Assembly (NCBI GenBank): GCA_009746045.1
Contig: RPFO01000748.1
Location: 1 to 26,724, forward strand
Length of the DNA stretch: 26,724 nucleotides
DNA from: Mesostigma viride
Taxonomy: Eukaryota; Streptophyta; Mesostigmatophyceae; Mesostigmatales; Mesostigmataceae
Reading direction: 5' to 3'
Shown here: positions 1-10,253 of the stretch, in pieces
Layout: every line of letters begins with the position of its first letter
How positions within the stretch are numbered: position 1 is the first letter of the stretch
Translations under genes and position numbers: made by a program
Notes under the pieces: generated by a model
The model's database searches: none
What the model saw: only the letters and a program-made list of their open reading frames with translations
What the model was told of the DNA's origin: nothing

Positions 1-1437
1 GAGTGCTGCACCAACAGACAGACGTCCCCCAGCATCAAGGAAGCTTGCTTTGAGATTTGTGCTGAAGAGGAAGGTTGTGGATGAGGTATCAGTGCCCCAT
101 GCAGGCCTGTCCTGAATGAGTATCACGGCACGGGGAGTCTGCCAGGAGAGAGCTATACACGCCAGGGATGCTACACGACACATGGAGAATTTTGCTATGT
201 CTCTACGTGGGGTTGCTGAACAGGGGAGCAGCTATGTCATCAGTGCTGCTGGACTTCAAGAGGGCATTTTTAAAATCTGATCCAGAAGTGGCCAGGAGGG
301 TGTGGAAGCAGGATGAGCCTTACTGTGTTGAGGTGCCTGCCATCTGGAAGCTGGAGCTGCATCAACAATTCCTGGTTATTCTGAAGGGCCTGGAAGGACT
401 CAGCGTCGAGCCCAATCATCTGGAGGCTCACGCTGCAGGAAGCTCTGATCAGTGAGTGTGGCTTGAGAGTGTCTTCAGTTGATCCCTGTTTGCTGCTGGC
501 CCAATGGAGGTCTGCCAGTGTATGCTAGTTTGCATGGAGATGATCTGCATTTGCTAGCCCCCACGACCTGGCTGAAGAAGTATATTCCTGTCATCATGGC
601 AAGTTTTCACTGGCAAGGAGCTGTGGCAGGAGCCCAACAAGCCTGTAGTGTTCTGTGGAATGCAGGCTACCCTGTTCAGGAGGGACGGGGAGTGGAGTAT
701 CAGGCTTCAGGCTGGAGGAGATTATAAACAGACCATTGTGAAGGCCTTGCCAGAGAAGATCACCCAGGCTGCAGGACCTGAGTTGAGAGGCATGTGGGCC
801 TGGTTTGCCAGCATCTGTGGTCCGTCTTTGATGGTCCATAGCAGAATGCCTGATGAGGTGCTTGAGGATGAGAAGCCTCGAGTCATAGCCCGGTTGGTGG
901 AGAGTACCCCTGATCTGATCTTGTCTGGGATTGACTTTGCCCAGCCTATCACCTTGGAGATCTTTGTTGACAGTTCCATGGATGCTCGCCAGGTTACCAA
1001 GGTCAGGGGGAGATCTGCTGCTCTGTTTGCTTTTATCAGAGCAGGGCAAGTTTGTTCAGCTGGTACAGCAGACTGCAGAAGGTCTGTATCAGTTCAGATG
1101 GCAGAATGCAGGCCATATGTGAGGGGATCCAGTCCAGCCTGTACATAAAGGAGTTAATGCTGGAGCTGGCTTCAGTTACCCCTTGGACCTTGCAGATGGA
1201 GACGTTGTTGCTAACAGACAGCATGGGTATGGTCCAGTTTGTTCACAAGCAGCTGGCCAGGAGCCGGGACCTGGATTATTTGTTGCTGAAGGAGTTGGCC
1301 AGTTTGGTTGACTTGAAGCATATCCCTGGCGAGGAGAACCCTGCTGATGCATTGACAAAGCTGCACACAAGGCCCAGCCCAGTACAATGTACTGAGGAAG
1401 CTCATGAATGCTGACTGTCAAGTCGGTCTATCTGTCT
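1..1437 (+). pseudogene. Y pol 3' end (RT and RNase H), frameshifted copy
   Basis: This is the C-terminal RT and RNase H part of a copia-type polyprotein, matching 24654-26107. Recognisable pieces are the RT segment with the DFKRAF aspartate near 250-275, the HGDD box near 533-546, the RNase H VDSS segment near 966-980 and the NPADALTK end near 1340-1360. The frame is broken many times by single-base indels, for example near 102, 150, 402, 508, 595, 1033, 1080 and 1366, each at a place where the other copy is open. I read this as a low-quality copy of the same gene and not a decayed paralogue. As written it cannot encode an active enzyme. It ends with TAA, as the intact copy does. Confidence 0.85.
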
Positions 1438-1894
1438 AAAAGCTGAGAGCTGGGTGCTTAAGACTCTGGATATCAGGCTGGGAGCTTGATTGTACATAAT
1501 CCTGAGCACACCTTGAGGGTGAGACATGTCTCTGGTGTGGGAATGTCTGACATTGTCTCTGATGGAGAGATGTCTATCTGGGGTTCGCCTAAGTCCTGAA
1601 GGTTGTACATACTTCTCAAGTTCTTAGCTGAACGCCTATGGGCTGCCACAGTTGGCCAACCTCTTGTACATGGGTAACACAACGAGCCTCCCGTGAAGGG
1701 ATAGGGACTCATTGTAATTTGTTTTGTGCTCCTGAGCCAGTATGGGTGCTATGTACATATAATAAGGAATCCAAGCTGACTGTCATGCCCAGCGGGTTGT
1801 GACTTGTAGTCTGGGAGGGATATCCAGTACCCATTGTGTGTGTTTGTATGTAGACTTGTGTGAGCTGCTACAGCTCAAGAAAAGAAAGGATTGG
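1438..1894 (+). other. Y 3' UTR (left copy)
   Basis: Non-coding stretch between the pol stop and the 3' LTR, equal to 26108-26564 apart from small indels. I see no conserved ORF in it. It ends in a purine-rich tract directly before the LTR. Confidence 0.75.
1877..1894 (+). other. Polypurine tract of Y (plus-strand primer site)
   Basis: Purine-rich run AAGAAAAGAAAGGATTGG ending at the LTR boundary. This is the position expected for the RNase H-resistant plus-strand primer of an LTR element. Family 2 has an almost identical tract at 15678-15697. Confidence 0.75.
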
Positions 1895-2590
1895 AGTTAA
1901 CGCCAAGCGCATTGGCGTGATCCTGATTCGGCATATCTCTGCGATTCCAGCGGCACCGGAACGAGTTCATTCCGACGAGTATCAAGAAAGTTATGGCGTT
2001 CCGACTTCCCGGTCGCGCGCGAGCGCGAGCCGGCTGTTCTTCTAAGTCGGACGTGAATATTTGCCGACGACATATGGGGTCGACAGTAATTCCTGGGCTG
2101 ACAGGAATTAGGTGCTGTACCTACGACGGTATTGGATTAATACGTCGTACGCAGGAAATAGGAACCTTAACCTTGGTCTGTTGGTACCGCAGGCTTAGTC
2201 CTGGACTTCTAGGTGCAGATGCAATAATCACTGTGGTGACTGTACTCTGTGGTCACTGTGCCTGTATGGCAGACCTACTGTATAGGAGCTGGGCGCTGTA
2301 CAGGTAGTGAATACTGTACCGGGAGTGTTATTACTGAGCAGGCCTCCTAGGCTGCTCAGGACTAGCAAGCACAGTGCACAAGTATATAAACAATAGGCCA
2401 GTGCCAAATGGGCATCTCTTGCGAGCCCGCCTCACGTGTTGTGCCTTGACTTGCAAGCTCGTGTGCAAGCCTCAAGTGTTGAGCGCTGTAAACATTATCC
2501 GATTTAACAAAGCTCCGTTTCCAACCATATTCACACATTGCTGCATTGCAACCATATCCTTCACATTGCGTTGTGCGAAGAAGCTTAACT
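1895..2590 (+). repeat. 3' LTR of element Y
   Basis: A 696-bp LTR starting AGTTAACGCC and ending GCTTAACT. It is near-identical to the 5' LTR at 11689-12385: I noted three single-base indels and no substitution, so Y is a recent insertion. A TATA box lies at 2383-2390, preceded by the inverted repeat CTGAGCAG/CTGCTCAG. It is followed by the target duplication GCCTT and then X pol on the opposite strand. The GC-rich block around 2020-2040 is a run of CG-rich alternating sequence. Confidence 0.93.
2383..2390 (+). promoter_or_regulatory. LTR TATA box (Y 3' LTR)
   Basis: TATATAAA in the second half of the LTR, conserved in all four complete family 1 LTRs (also 12178-12185, and on the minus strand at 7962-7969 and 9740-9747). 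It would place the RNA start about 25-30 bp downstream. Confidence 0.7.
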
Positions 2591-2595
2591 GCCTT
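2591..2595 (+). other. Target-site duplication GCCTT, 3' side of Y
   Basis: GCCTT follows the 3' LTR here and precedes the 5' LTR at 11684-11688. The uninterrupted site survives in Y's own pol at 25401-25405 (AAGGC on the plus strand). The match proves that this LTR and the one at 11689 are the two ends of one insertion, although they lie 9 kb apart in the reverse of the expected order. Confidence 0.9.
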
Positions 2596-5085
2596 CACAA
2601 TGGTCTGTTTATAATCTCCTCCAGCCTGAAGCCTGATACTCCACTCCCCGTCCCTCCTGAACAGGGTAGCCTGCATTCCACAGAACACTACAGGCTTGTT
2701 GGGCTCCTGCCACAGCTCCTTGCCCAGTAAAACTTGCCACTGATGACAGGAATATACTTCTTCAGCCAGGTCGGGGGCTAGCAAATGCAGATCATCTCCA
2801 TGCAAACTAGCATACACTGGCAGACCCTCCCATTGGGCCAGCAGCAAACAGGGATCAACTGAAGACACTCTCAAGCCACACTCACTGATCAGAGCTTCCT
2901 GCAGCGTGAGCCTCCAGATGATTGGGCTCGACCTGAGTCCTTCCAGGCCCTTCAGAATAACCAGGAATTGTTGATGCAGCTCCAGCTTCCAGATGGCAGG
3001 CACCTCAACACAGTAAGGCTCATCCTGCTTCCACACCCTCCTGGCCACTTCTGGATCAGATTTTAAAAATGCCCTCTTGAAGTCCAGCAGCACTGATGAC
3101 ATAGCTGCTCCCCTGTTCAGCAACCCCACGTAGAGACATAGCAAAATTCTCCATGTGTCGTGTAGCATCCCTGGCGTGTATAGCTCCTTCCTGGCAGACT
3201 CCCCGTGCCGTGATACTCATTCAGGACAGGCCTGACATGGGGCACTGATACCTCATCCACAACCTTCCTCTTCAGCACAAATCTCAAAGCAAGCTTCCTT
3301 GATGCTGGGGGACGTCTGTCTGTTGGTGCAGCACACTCAAACTGCAGCCACTCCAATGCCTTGGAGAAGGCGAGCTTCCAAGCCTCAAACAAAGTAGGCG
3401 AGCTCATCTCTTGGACCAGCTGGTCATATGTCAAAGGAGAGTGTGCAGCAAGGCTCCTGTGAGTTATGCCAATACTGCTGGGGTGCAACACAGCTGGAAT
3501 AACCAAAACTGGCCGCTGGGGGCACCTCCCCTTCATCCCATTTTACACCCTTGACCGGCTTGGCCCTGCACCTGACTGGAAATGTTGTCCTGAAATTTTC
3601 TAGGGAATCATCCCCCAGCCATCTCTTCTCAGAGCTGTAGCTCTGATAGAAATTCCAGGATTGCCCAGAAATTCTGACCCAAAATCACAGGGCCATCATA
3701 GTCCTCTAGGACAAGGAAGGTCACATCCACACCCATGACAGGGGCAGTAACCTCTCCCAACACCCTTAGATGCGTCCTACCACTGAAATCAGACACCCAG
3801 GGGCAACTTGGTTCTCCGACCAGCAGTTCTCCTGTATGCTGAGGTCCCATGACAGAAACCTGCGCATTGTATCTATCTCCATGGCAGCTACCTCAGGTTC
3901 ATCCAACTGGACAAGCTTGGACACCTTAGCTCCTTCTCTGGCTCTTTGCAAAGCCTGTACAATATCTGATAGACGCACACCCCTAGGCCTGGTGTCGGGC
4001 CGTTCGGAGGTGCAGCCTGTCCGCCTGCTTGCCCAACCACCGTATGTGAAGGACCCCAGGCCGGGCCAGGGTCACCCTGAGGGCTCGATACAGCTGTAGC
4101 ACCCTGATCAGGAAGCTCCACGTCACCCCCGCCTTGTACACCAGCGGGCACCTGGAGAGGTCTCCTTGATTACCTCCCGGGGACGGATCTTTGACCAGGA
4201 CAGACGGTGCACTGCTTGGGAGCCATCAATGGCCACCCAGCACTTATGGCCAGCGGCTTCTACTCGGTCACCACCCCATCATGCCAGCTGCCACGTTTCC
4301 CTGGAAAGCTTGGTTCCCTTCCACACAACAACAATGTGTCCAACGTTAGGTTCTAGGACACTCCAGCCCTTGTCTTTCTGCCTCAGCTTGAGGAACTTGG
4401 CCTCTAGCTTCTCCTCCATGCCTGCTCAGCATCAGCTGGCAGCATCCTGTATGCCAGCATAAGGATTGATGGCAATGTCACCAAAGAACATGGGAGTCCT
4501 CAGGTTCAAGCCTGTCCTCCACAGAACGTAGCCATGCAGATGTCACAATGGCAGATGACGTCCTTGGAATCCTCTCCACCAGCAGCACAGTCTTTATCTC
4601 TTATGCTCTCTCCACCACCCTTGCTGGCCGTGGCTCTCCCTGGGTGTAATCAGCAACTCTGGAAAACTCTGGTAGGTTCTCACAGCACTCAAACTGAATG
4701 TCACACTGCAACAACTCCAACCCAGGGTACCTGCTCCTTGTCAACTCAGAGCAGCAATCAATGTAGGCTTCTCCATGTCAGGCAGGATCTCTAGGGTCTT
4801 GTACTTGGTATATCTGTCCACTGCCACCAGCAGCTTCAAACCCCTGATTCTCTGAATATCTACCTGCACATGGCCTGGCTGCAAAATAGGAGTCCTGGCA
4901 TGAGACTGCTTGGGCTTTCTAGCAACTAGCCTGCACTTGCAAGCTTGAGCAACCTGTTGGCAGATGGAGTACAACTCACTTCCTCCCAGCCGTCTAGCAA
5001 CTTGCAAAGACTGAGCTGCATGGCCAAACATGGTATGCAACCTTGAGGCAATGTCATACAAGAGAGAAAATCTTTTATTGTCATT

Positions 5086-5090
5086 ATTAG
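5086..5090 (-). other. Empty target site corresponding to the Z insertion
   Basis: X keeps the uninterrupted pol sequence GTGCTAATAATGAC (on the minus strand) at the place where Y is split by Z. CTAAT occurs once here and twice around Z. This is the pre-integration state of the Z site. Confidence 0.9.
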
Positions 5091-5406
5091 CACTCAAGGT
5101 ATGTACAGATCCCTTATGTACAGGAGGCACCAGGGTCGTGCCTGTCAGACTGTCTCCAGCCCTATCCTCATCCTGACCATCCTGTGCCAGTCCTGCACGG
5201 TCAGAATGCTTCTGAGATCCACCTGGGTCCACATCACCAGGTCCTACCTCAGGCTCAGCACCGCCATGGCGGGCACGTTGGCGAGTAACCACTGCAGCTA
5301 CAGCTGGCATACTCTCTGTGGTAACCAAGCTTGCCCCATCGTGTCCAATAGGCTCTTTCACTAGAGCATGGGGCTGCCCCTCACTGCTGTCACTAGCAGC
5401 TTCATT

Positions 5407-5446
5407 ACACACCCCTGGGGGCACCCTCCAGGGTTCAGGGATGTGT
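5407..5446 (-). promoter_or_regulatory. Candidate readthrough hairpin after X gag stop
   Basis: Same sequence as the Y hairpin at 14700-14739. An 11-bp stem with one wobble pair begins 11 nt after the TGA at 5458-5460. Function is inferred. Confidence 0.5.
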
Positions 5447-5457
5447 GCAGGCTCATA

Positions 5458-6645
5458 TCAATGATCAGCAGCCTTGCCCTTGCCCTTGTCCTGGGATGGA
5501 CCAGCCTTGTCCTTGCTGCCACCCTGAGCTGGCTTGCTCTGACCTTCCTGCCTCAGGTACGAGGGACACTCATTCCTGAAGTGACCCTTCCCCTGGCAGA
5601 AATAACATTCCACCTGACTGATGTCCCGTGAGGTCCCACTGCTGGGCCCAGCCTTGGGAGGACCACCCACCCTCTTGAAGTCAAACTGGGACTGTGGATG
5701 TCCCGACTTCGGCGGGGTCCCCCGTCCAGCCCTTCTGTCACGCCCCCTCCTGGACCTTCCTCGACCCCTTGAAGAGGTCTCAGGCCCTCTCGAGGACGCT
5801 GGGCCCCCGTGGCCCGATCCCCTCATGGACTTAACCGTGGGTTCAGTGGCCTCCTCATCATTCTGACGAGGGCGCTTACCCCCCACGTACTTGCCGCTGA
5901 AACACTCATACAACTGATCCGTCATGGCTGCCCAGCCATGGACCTGTCGCATGTGGATGGTCACATTATCCATGGTGACCGGATCCAGTTGCAGCGACTT
6001 GAGAAAGTCGCCCATGGCCATCCGATCTGCGACGAAGAAGCCCTTGGCCATGGCGTCCTCCCTCAGCTTGACGAAGTCCTCAAAGGCGTGGACCACTAGT
6101 TGCCCCTTGATGGGCTTGTAGTCCAGGTATTCTTGCTTCAGGTGGGACCCATCTATGGTCCTTTTGTCACTCAGGAACACCCTGAGTCGCGTCATAAACG
6201 CCGCCCAGGTGTCCCCCGCCGCGTGTCGCTCCCGAACAAACTTGAACAGCCGCCTCGCCGACTGCCGTATGTAGGCACTAGACGCCAGGATGCGAAGCTT
6301 GTCACCGTTGTATATCTCAGTGTACAAGTTCATGTCCTCTAACATCCTCTCAGCATCCCGGGGCTGCCAATTGTCCTTGATGGACTGAAACTGGCCTAGC
6401 ACCGCGTACCCCTCAGCAACAGTTGGTCGCTTGGGCGCCGCTTGATCTGCGGCTGGCGCGTGCTGCCCGCCCTGCGATCCTTGGCTCTGATTATCTGGCA
6501 CCTCAGCCTGGTCTCCCAGCGCCTGGCCGCCCCCGCGTCCATCGCGTCCACCGCGTCCATCGCGTCCATCTCGTCCATCCAGCCCAGCGCCGCGCCGCCC
6601 GAAGTCCATAAAGCCCGCTGGTTGGTTGATAGCTCCATCCTCCAT
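5458..6645 (-). CDS. gag: X Gag (capsid and CCHC nucleocapsid)
   Basis: A 395-residue structural polyprotein that would assemble the virus-like particle and bind element RNA in the cytoplasm. The N-terminus has a Gly-Arg-Asp repeat (residues 23-40). A predicted helical capsid region spans about 85-250, an Arg/Gly-rich basic stretch 270-310, and the CCHC zinc knuckle CYFCQGKGHFRNEC 347-360 (CX2CX4HX4C). The tail is rich in Lys, Gly, Gln and Asp. The ATG start follows several in-frame stops. It differs from Y Gag at only a few residues (TWAAF and RVFL here, TWTAF and RSFL in Y). The stop is TGA with pol directly in frame behind it. Confidence 0.93.
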   Translation of the reverse strand: MEDGAINQPAGFMDFGRRGAGLDGRDGRDGRGGRDGRGGGQALGDQAEVPDNQSQGSQGGQHAPAADQAAPKRPTVAEGYAVLGQFQSIKDNWQPRDAERMLEDMNLYTEIYNGDKLRILASSAYIRQSARRLFKFVRERHAAGDTWAAFMTRLRVFLSDKRTIDGSHLKQEYLDYKPIKGQLVVHAFEDFVKLREDAMAKGFFVADRMAMGDFLKSLQLDPVTMDNVTIHMRQVHGWAAMTDQLYECFSGKYVGGKRPRQNDEEATEPTVKSMRGSGHGGPASSRGPETSSRGRGRSRRGRDRRAGRGTPPKSGHPQSQFDFKRVGGPPKAGPSSGTSRDISQVECYFCQGKGHFRNECPSYLRQEGQSKPAQGGSKDKAGPSQDKGKGKAADH

Positions 6646-6747
6646 GATGGCCTCTGTTCAGATCTGCTACAGCCAGCCAAGTGGCTAAGCAGCAATTAAA
6701 GCAATATAAGCTACTGAACAAGAAAAGAAAGTGCCAAGTGTTACCAC
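6646..6747 (-). other. Spacer between X leader ORF and gag
   Basis: About 100 bp with stops in all useful frames. On the minus strand it contains a pyrimidine tract ending in CAG, identical to the Y copy at 13415-13432. Confidence 0.55.
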
Positions 6748-7667
6748 TCAGGCAAGACCACCACGGCTGGCCCCAGGCGCGTCCTGGTTCTCCTTGTCGC
6801 TGTCGTCGTCGCTGTCGCTCACCACAATCAGCTCTGGTACCCTGCTACCTGCTGCGCCGTCGTCGACCCGCTGTCGGCCCGCTATGACTGAATCGTCACC
6901 GTTGGTAAAGTAGACAGGTGACAACCCGTCGTTGGTCCCTCGCGGATTGTACGTTGGCACCTCGTGGTCGCCAAGTGTCTCGTCGCCTAGCCCAGCGACA
7001 CCCCCTGCGCCTACCTCAAGGTCACTATCGTACCCAAGAGGTGCAAACTCTCCCAACGCGTCACACGAACGCGAAGGGGCGGGGTTAGCTCCTGAAAAGG
7101 AACTCTTACTCGCTCTGGAAACCTGCCGACTCTGGTCGCGCGTTGTCCTCCGGCGATGGCTTCCGCTGTCGCCCCGACCTCTGCAAGCCGCCTGTGATGC
7201 TCCGCTCCGCGTCGTTCACGCCTAACTGGTCCCGCTGCAACACCCTCGTCGCCGATGCCGCCTGCGAAAGCACGTGGTACTCCCGCGCCCGCTACTGTCG
7301 GCACAAACTCGTGTCGCCCTGCGCCAGCTGCCTCCGCAACCTCGCCTCGCCTTGCTGCCAACTCCGTCCGCACTCGCTCTGCTACTGCAGTAATCACCGT
7401 CTGGATGCCGACCAACCCGTGAAGCTCCTGCTCAAGGTCGTCGATGCTCCGGTGCTCCGGAATGACGATGGTTTGTACGTGTCGCAGAATTCGCTCCCAA
7501 TCTTCGACCTGGTCGTCGACGAATTGCACGAAGCTGCGATTTACAGGCGGACGATCTGCAAGCAACAAAGATAGATCCCGAACGACACGGCGTAATTCAG
7601 GAGAAATCGAACCCCCAGCAGACTGCCGAAACCGGAAATCCTGCTGCCGCTGTTCCTCCTGCACCAT
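6748..7667 (-). pseudogene. X leader ORF of unknown function (one frameshift)
   Basis: I do not recognise this protein. It starts at an ATG 93 nt inside the 5' LTR boundary and precedes gag. The first reading frame (7667-7011) gives 218 residues. A second frame (to 6748) carries the tail. Comparison with Y shows a single base missing in X near 7054 (GGGAGAG against GGGAGGAG). Without it the frame would run about 306 codons to a TGA. The N-terminal half is predicted helical and charged, the middle is Ala/Gly/Arg-rich, and the C-terminus has a hydrophobic patch PELIVV followed by an acidic Ser/Asp run and KEN. Family 2 has a protein in the same place (21539-22244). A virion or regulatory factor is possible, but function is unknown. 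Confidence 0.7.
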
Positions 7668-7760
7668 TCACCACCAGACGAGCTCCTCTCGTCGTAAACG
7701 CTGCACACCGCAACCGGCAACGACCCTCCTGGCCGTTCCGCTGAGACTGGTTGTAATTTG

Positions 7761-8458
7761 AGTTAAGCTTTCTTATCACACGCAATGTGAAGGATATGGT
7801 TGCAATGCAGCAATGTGTGATATGGTTGGAAACGGAGCTTTGTTAAAATCGGATAATGTTACAGCGCTCACACACTTGAGGCTTGTACACGCGCTTGCCA
7901 AGTCAATGCACAACACGTGAGGCGGGCTCGCAAGAGATGCCCATTTGGCACTGGCCTATTGTTTATATACTTGTGCACTGTGCTTGCTAGTCCTGAGCAG
8001 CCTAGGAGGCCTGCTCAGTAATAACACCCCCGGTACAGTATTCACTACCTGTACAGCGTCCAGTTCCTATACAGTAGGTCTGCCATACAGGCACAGTGAC
8101 CACAGAGTACAGTCACCACAGTGATTATTGCATCTGCACCTAGAAGTCCAGGACTAAGCCTGCGGTACCAACAGACCACAGGTTAAGGTTCCTATTTCCT
8201 GCGTACGACGTATTAATCCAATACCGTCGTAGGTACATCACCTAATTCCTGTCAGCCCAGGAATTACTGTCGACCCCATATGTCGTCGGCAAATATTCAC
8301 GTCCGACTTAGAAGAACAGCCGGCTCGCGCTCGCGCGCGACCGGGAAGTCGGAACGTCATAACTTTCTTGATACTCGTCGGAATGAACTCGTTCCGGTGC
8401 CGCTGGAATCGCAGAGATATGCCGAATCAGGATCACGCCAATGCGCTTGGCGTTAACT
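7761..8458 (-). repeat. 5' LTR of element X
   Basis: A 698-bp LTR on the minus strand, AGTTAACG to TTAACT. It carries roughly a dozen substitutions (about 2 percent by eye) relative to the X 3' LTR at 9537-10234, and that LTR is closer to the Y LTRs than to this one. Its outer flank CACCT does not match the flank of the other X LTR (ATGCA). The two X LTRs therefore may not come from a single insertion event. Confidence 0.92.
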
Positions 8459-8910
8459 CACCTGGCCCGCACAGATCAGGTAGACACATCAGATAGACTA
8501 GCTGGCACCAAGCCCGCCCAGCCTGGGCGATATGTCCTCTCCTGGCGTGCCCCAGGCCGCGTGCGGCAGGGCCGCCACCCGTGGACTTTTCGTGATAGAC
8601 TCGGCATGGACATGTGCTACACTAGACGTGACGGGCTCACACCCACCAGGCAGCCTCCGGGTTTGTCTGTAATATGGAGGCAGATGGTACGCAAGGATAG
8701 ATGGCAAGTAGTGATGAAGGAGACCACCCCCAAGTCTGTGGGGGCTCCGCGTGTGACCGCGTATGGCGTTCATAGCGGTTCGGGCCGCGGTGCCCACACC
8801 CTTGTAACCCTTGTAACCAGTAGGACCTACTAGATAGCTTACACCATCCATTCCATCCCATGTTCCCCTCCCACTGAGGACTTATGCTCACGTGACGCAG
8901 TCACGTGTCT
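8459..8910. other. Non-element flanking DNA, left of the microsatellite
   Basis: About 450 bp that match nothing else in the window. An open frame of 130 codons at 8441-8833 begins inside the LTR and has no recognisable domain, so I do not call a gene. A short direct repeat of CCCTTGTAA occurs near 8801-8818. Confidence 0.5.
8889..8907. repeat. Perfect inverted repeat CACGTGAC/GTCACGTG
   Basis: 8-bp arms CACGTGAC and GTCACGTG around the loop GCA, each arm containing the E-box-like palindrome CACGTG. It ends three bases before the (GAAT)n array. It could form a small cruciform or hairpin. No function is shown. Confidence 0.75.
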
Positions 8911-9424
8911 ATGAATGAATGAATGAATGAATGAATGAATGAATGAATGAATGAATGAATGAATGAATGAATGAATGAATGAATGAATGAATGAATGAAT
9001 GAATGAATGAATGAATGAATGAATGAATGAATGAATGAATGAATGAATGAATGAATGAATGAATGAATGAATGAATGAATGAATGAGTGAATGAATGAAT
9101 GAATGAATGAATGAATGAATGAATGAATGAATGAATGAATGAATGAATGAATGAATGAATGAATGAATGAATGAATGAATGAATGAATGAATGAATGAAT
9201 GAATGAATGAATGAATGAATGAATGAATGAATGAATGAATGAATGAATGAATGATGAATGAATGAATGAATGAATGAATGAATGAATGAATGAATGAATG
9301 AATGAATGAATGAATGAATGAATGAATGAATGAATGAATGAATGAATGAATGAATGAATGAATGAATGAATGAATGAATGAATGAATGAATGAATGAATG
9401 AATGAATGAATGAATGAATGAATG
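8911..9424. repeat. (GAAT)n microsatellite
   Basis: 514 bp of nearly perfect GAAT tetranucleotide repeat, about 128 units. Two interruptions are visible: a GAGT unit at 9085-9088 and a one-base loss near 9254. The minus-strand frames read as endless IHSF or similar residues and are not genes. Length in the sample may vary and may be misassembled. Confidence 0.98.
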
Positions 9425-9536
9425 TCGCGTTTGCGTGCCATTATATCCTGGACTGGTCATTACCGCTACTTGAATGCATCCACTATCAGCAGTAATCATG
9501 TGTGTGATATGCCACCTAAAAATCCAGTGTGATGCA
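9425..9536. other. Non-element flanking DNA, right of the microsatellite
   Basis: 112 bp with no recognisable gene or repeat, joining the microsatellite to the X 3' LTR. Confidence 0.5.
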
Positions 9537-10234
9537 AGTTAAGCTTTCTTCGCACACGCAATGTGAAGGATATGGTTGCAATGCAGCAATGTGTGAATAT
9601 GGTTGGAAACGGAGCTTTGTTAAATCGGATAATGTTTACAGCGCTCAACACTTGAGGCTTGCACACGAGCTTGCCAAGTCAAGGCACAACACGCGAGGCG
9701 GGCTAGCAAGAGATATGCCCATTTGGCACTGGCCTATTGTTTATATACTTGTGCACTGTGCTTGCTAGTCCTGAGCAGCCTAGGAGGCCTGCTCAGTAAT
9801 AACACCCCCGGTACAGTATTCACTACCTGTACAGCGCCCAGCTCCTATACAGTAGGTCTGCCATACAGGCACAGTGACCACAGAGCACAGTCCACAGTGA
9901 CTATTGCATCTGCACCTAGAAGCCCAGGACTAAGCCTGCGGTACCAACAGACCACAGGTTAAGGTTCCTATTTCCTGCGTACGACGTATTAATCCAATAC
10001 CGTCGTAGGTACAGCACCTAATTCCTGTCAGCCCAGGAATTACTGTCGACCCCATATGTCGTCGGCAAATATTCACGTCCGACTTAGAAGAACAGCCGGC
10101 TCGCGCTCGCGCGCGACCGGGAAGTCGGAACGCCATAACTTTCTTGATACTCGTCGGAATGAACTCGTTCCGGTGCCGCTGGAATCGCAGAGATATGCCG
10201 AATCAGGATCACGCCAATGCGCTTGGCGTTAACT
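9537..10234 (-). repeat. 3' LTR of element X
   Basis: A 698-bp LTR with AGTTAACG...CTTAACT ends on the minus strand, a TATA box at 9740-9747 and the tip hairpin ACGCCAA/TTGGCGT. The outer flank is ATGCA at 9532-9536. Confidence 0.92.
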
Positions 10235-10253
10235 CCAATCCTTTTTTTCTTGA
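10235..10253 (-). other. Polypurine tract of X
   Basis: On the minus strand this is a purine run AAGAAAAAAAGGATTGG directly before the 3' LTR. It differs from the Y tract by one G changed or lost within the A-run. Confidence 0.7.

Larger units (their letters stand above)
1..2054 (+). repeat. Terminal redundancy, left copy (equals 24654-26724)
   Basis: This segment repeats the last 2,071 bases of the window: the end of Y pol, the 3' UTR and the first ~160 bp of the LTR. By eye I found about fifteen differences. Nearly all are one- or two-base indels in or beside homopolymers or short repeats, and I saw no clear substitution. That pattern fits the same locus read twice at different consensus quality rather than an old duplication. 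It implies that positions 1 to about 24653 are one unit of a circle or tandem array, or a contig whose ends overlap. Confidence 0.9.
2591..5457 (-). pseudogene. X pol, 5' portion: linker, integrase, protease, RT (frameshifted, truncated by Y)
   Basis: Counterpart of Y pol 14689-15060 plus 22890-25405. Pol is in the same frame as gag across the TGA at 5458-5460 and stays open to about 4740, covering the linker, the HX4H zinc site and the first integrase aspartate. Below that the frame is broken repeatedly by single-base indels, for example one A lost near 4748 and others near 4285, 4180 and 4160, nearly all in homopolymers. The protease region (about 3629-3978) and RT with HGDD (about 2805-2816) are still recognisable. 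The gene stops at the Y insertion point, a few codons after the GDYKQTIVK segment. X pol resumes at 11688. The indels may be sequencing errors, because X regions outside the first 4.7 kb are open. Confidence 0.87.
2591..8458 (-). mobile_element. Element X, 5' portion (copia-type LTR retrotransposon, family 1)
   Basis: Minus-strand element. Reading from high to low coordinates it has the 5' LTR (8458-7761), a leader ORF, gag, an in-frame TGA, and pol as far as the middle of the RT/RNase H connection, where Y interrupts it. Nucleotide identity to Y is very high throughout. The remaining 3' portion of X is at 9537-11688 in this window, in the arrangement expected only if the sequence is circular or tandemly repeated. 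Confidence 0.88.

Noticed and set aside
3770-6342. Plus-strand ORFs opposite X gag and pol
   Set aside because: They mirror the real minus-strand genes and break wherever the Y counterpart has none of them conserved as protein.
8441-8833. 130-codon plus-strand ORF in the flank
   Set aside because: It starts inside the X LTR, has no recognisable motif and no conserved copy, and could be chance in GC-rich DNA.
8839-9499. Long IHSF-repeat reading frames on the minus strand
   Set aside because: They are translations of the (GAAT)n microsatellite. All frames lack stops because the repeat unit is four bases, and there is no gene context.
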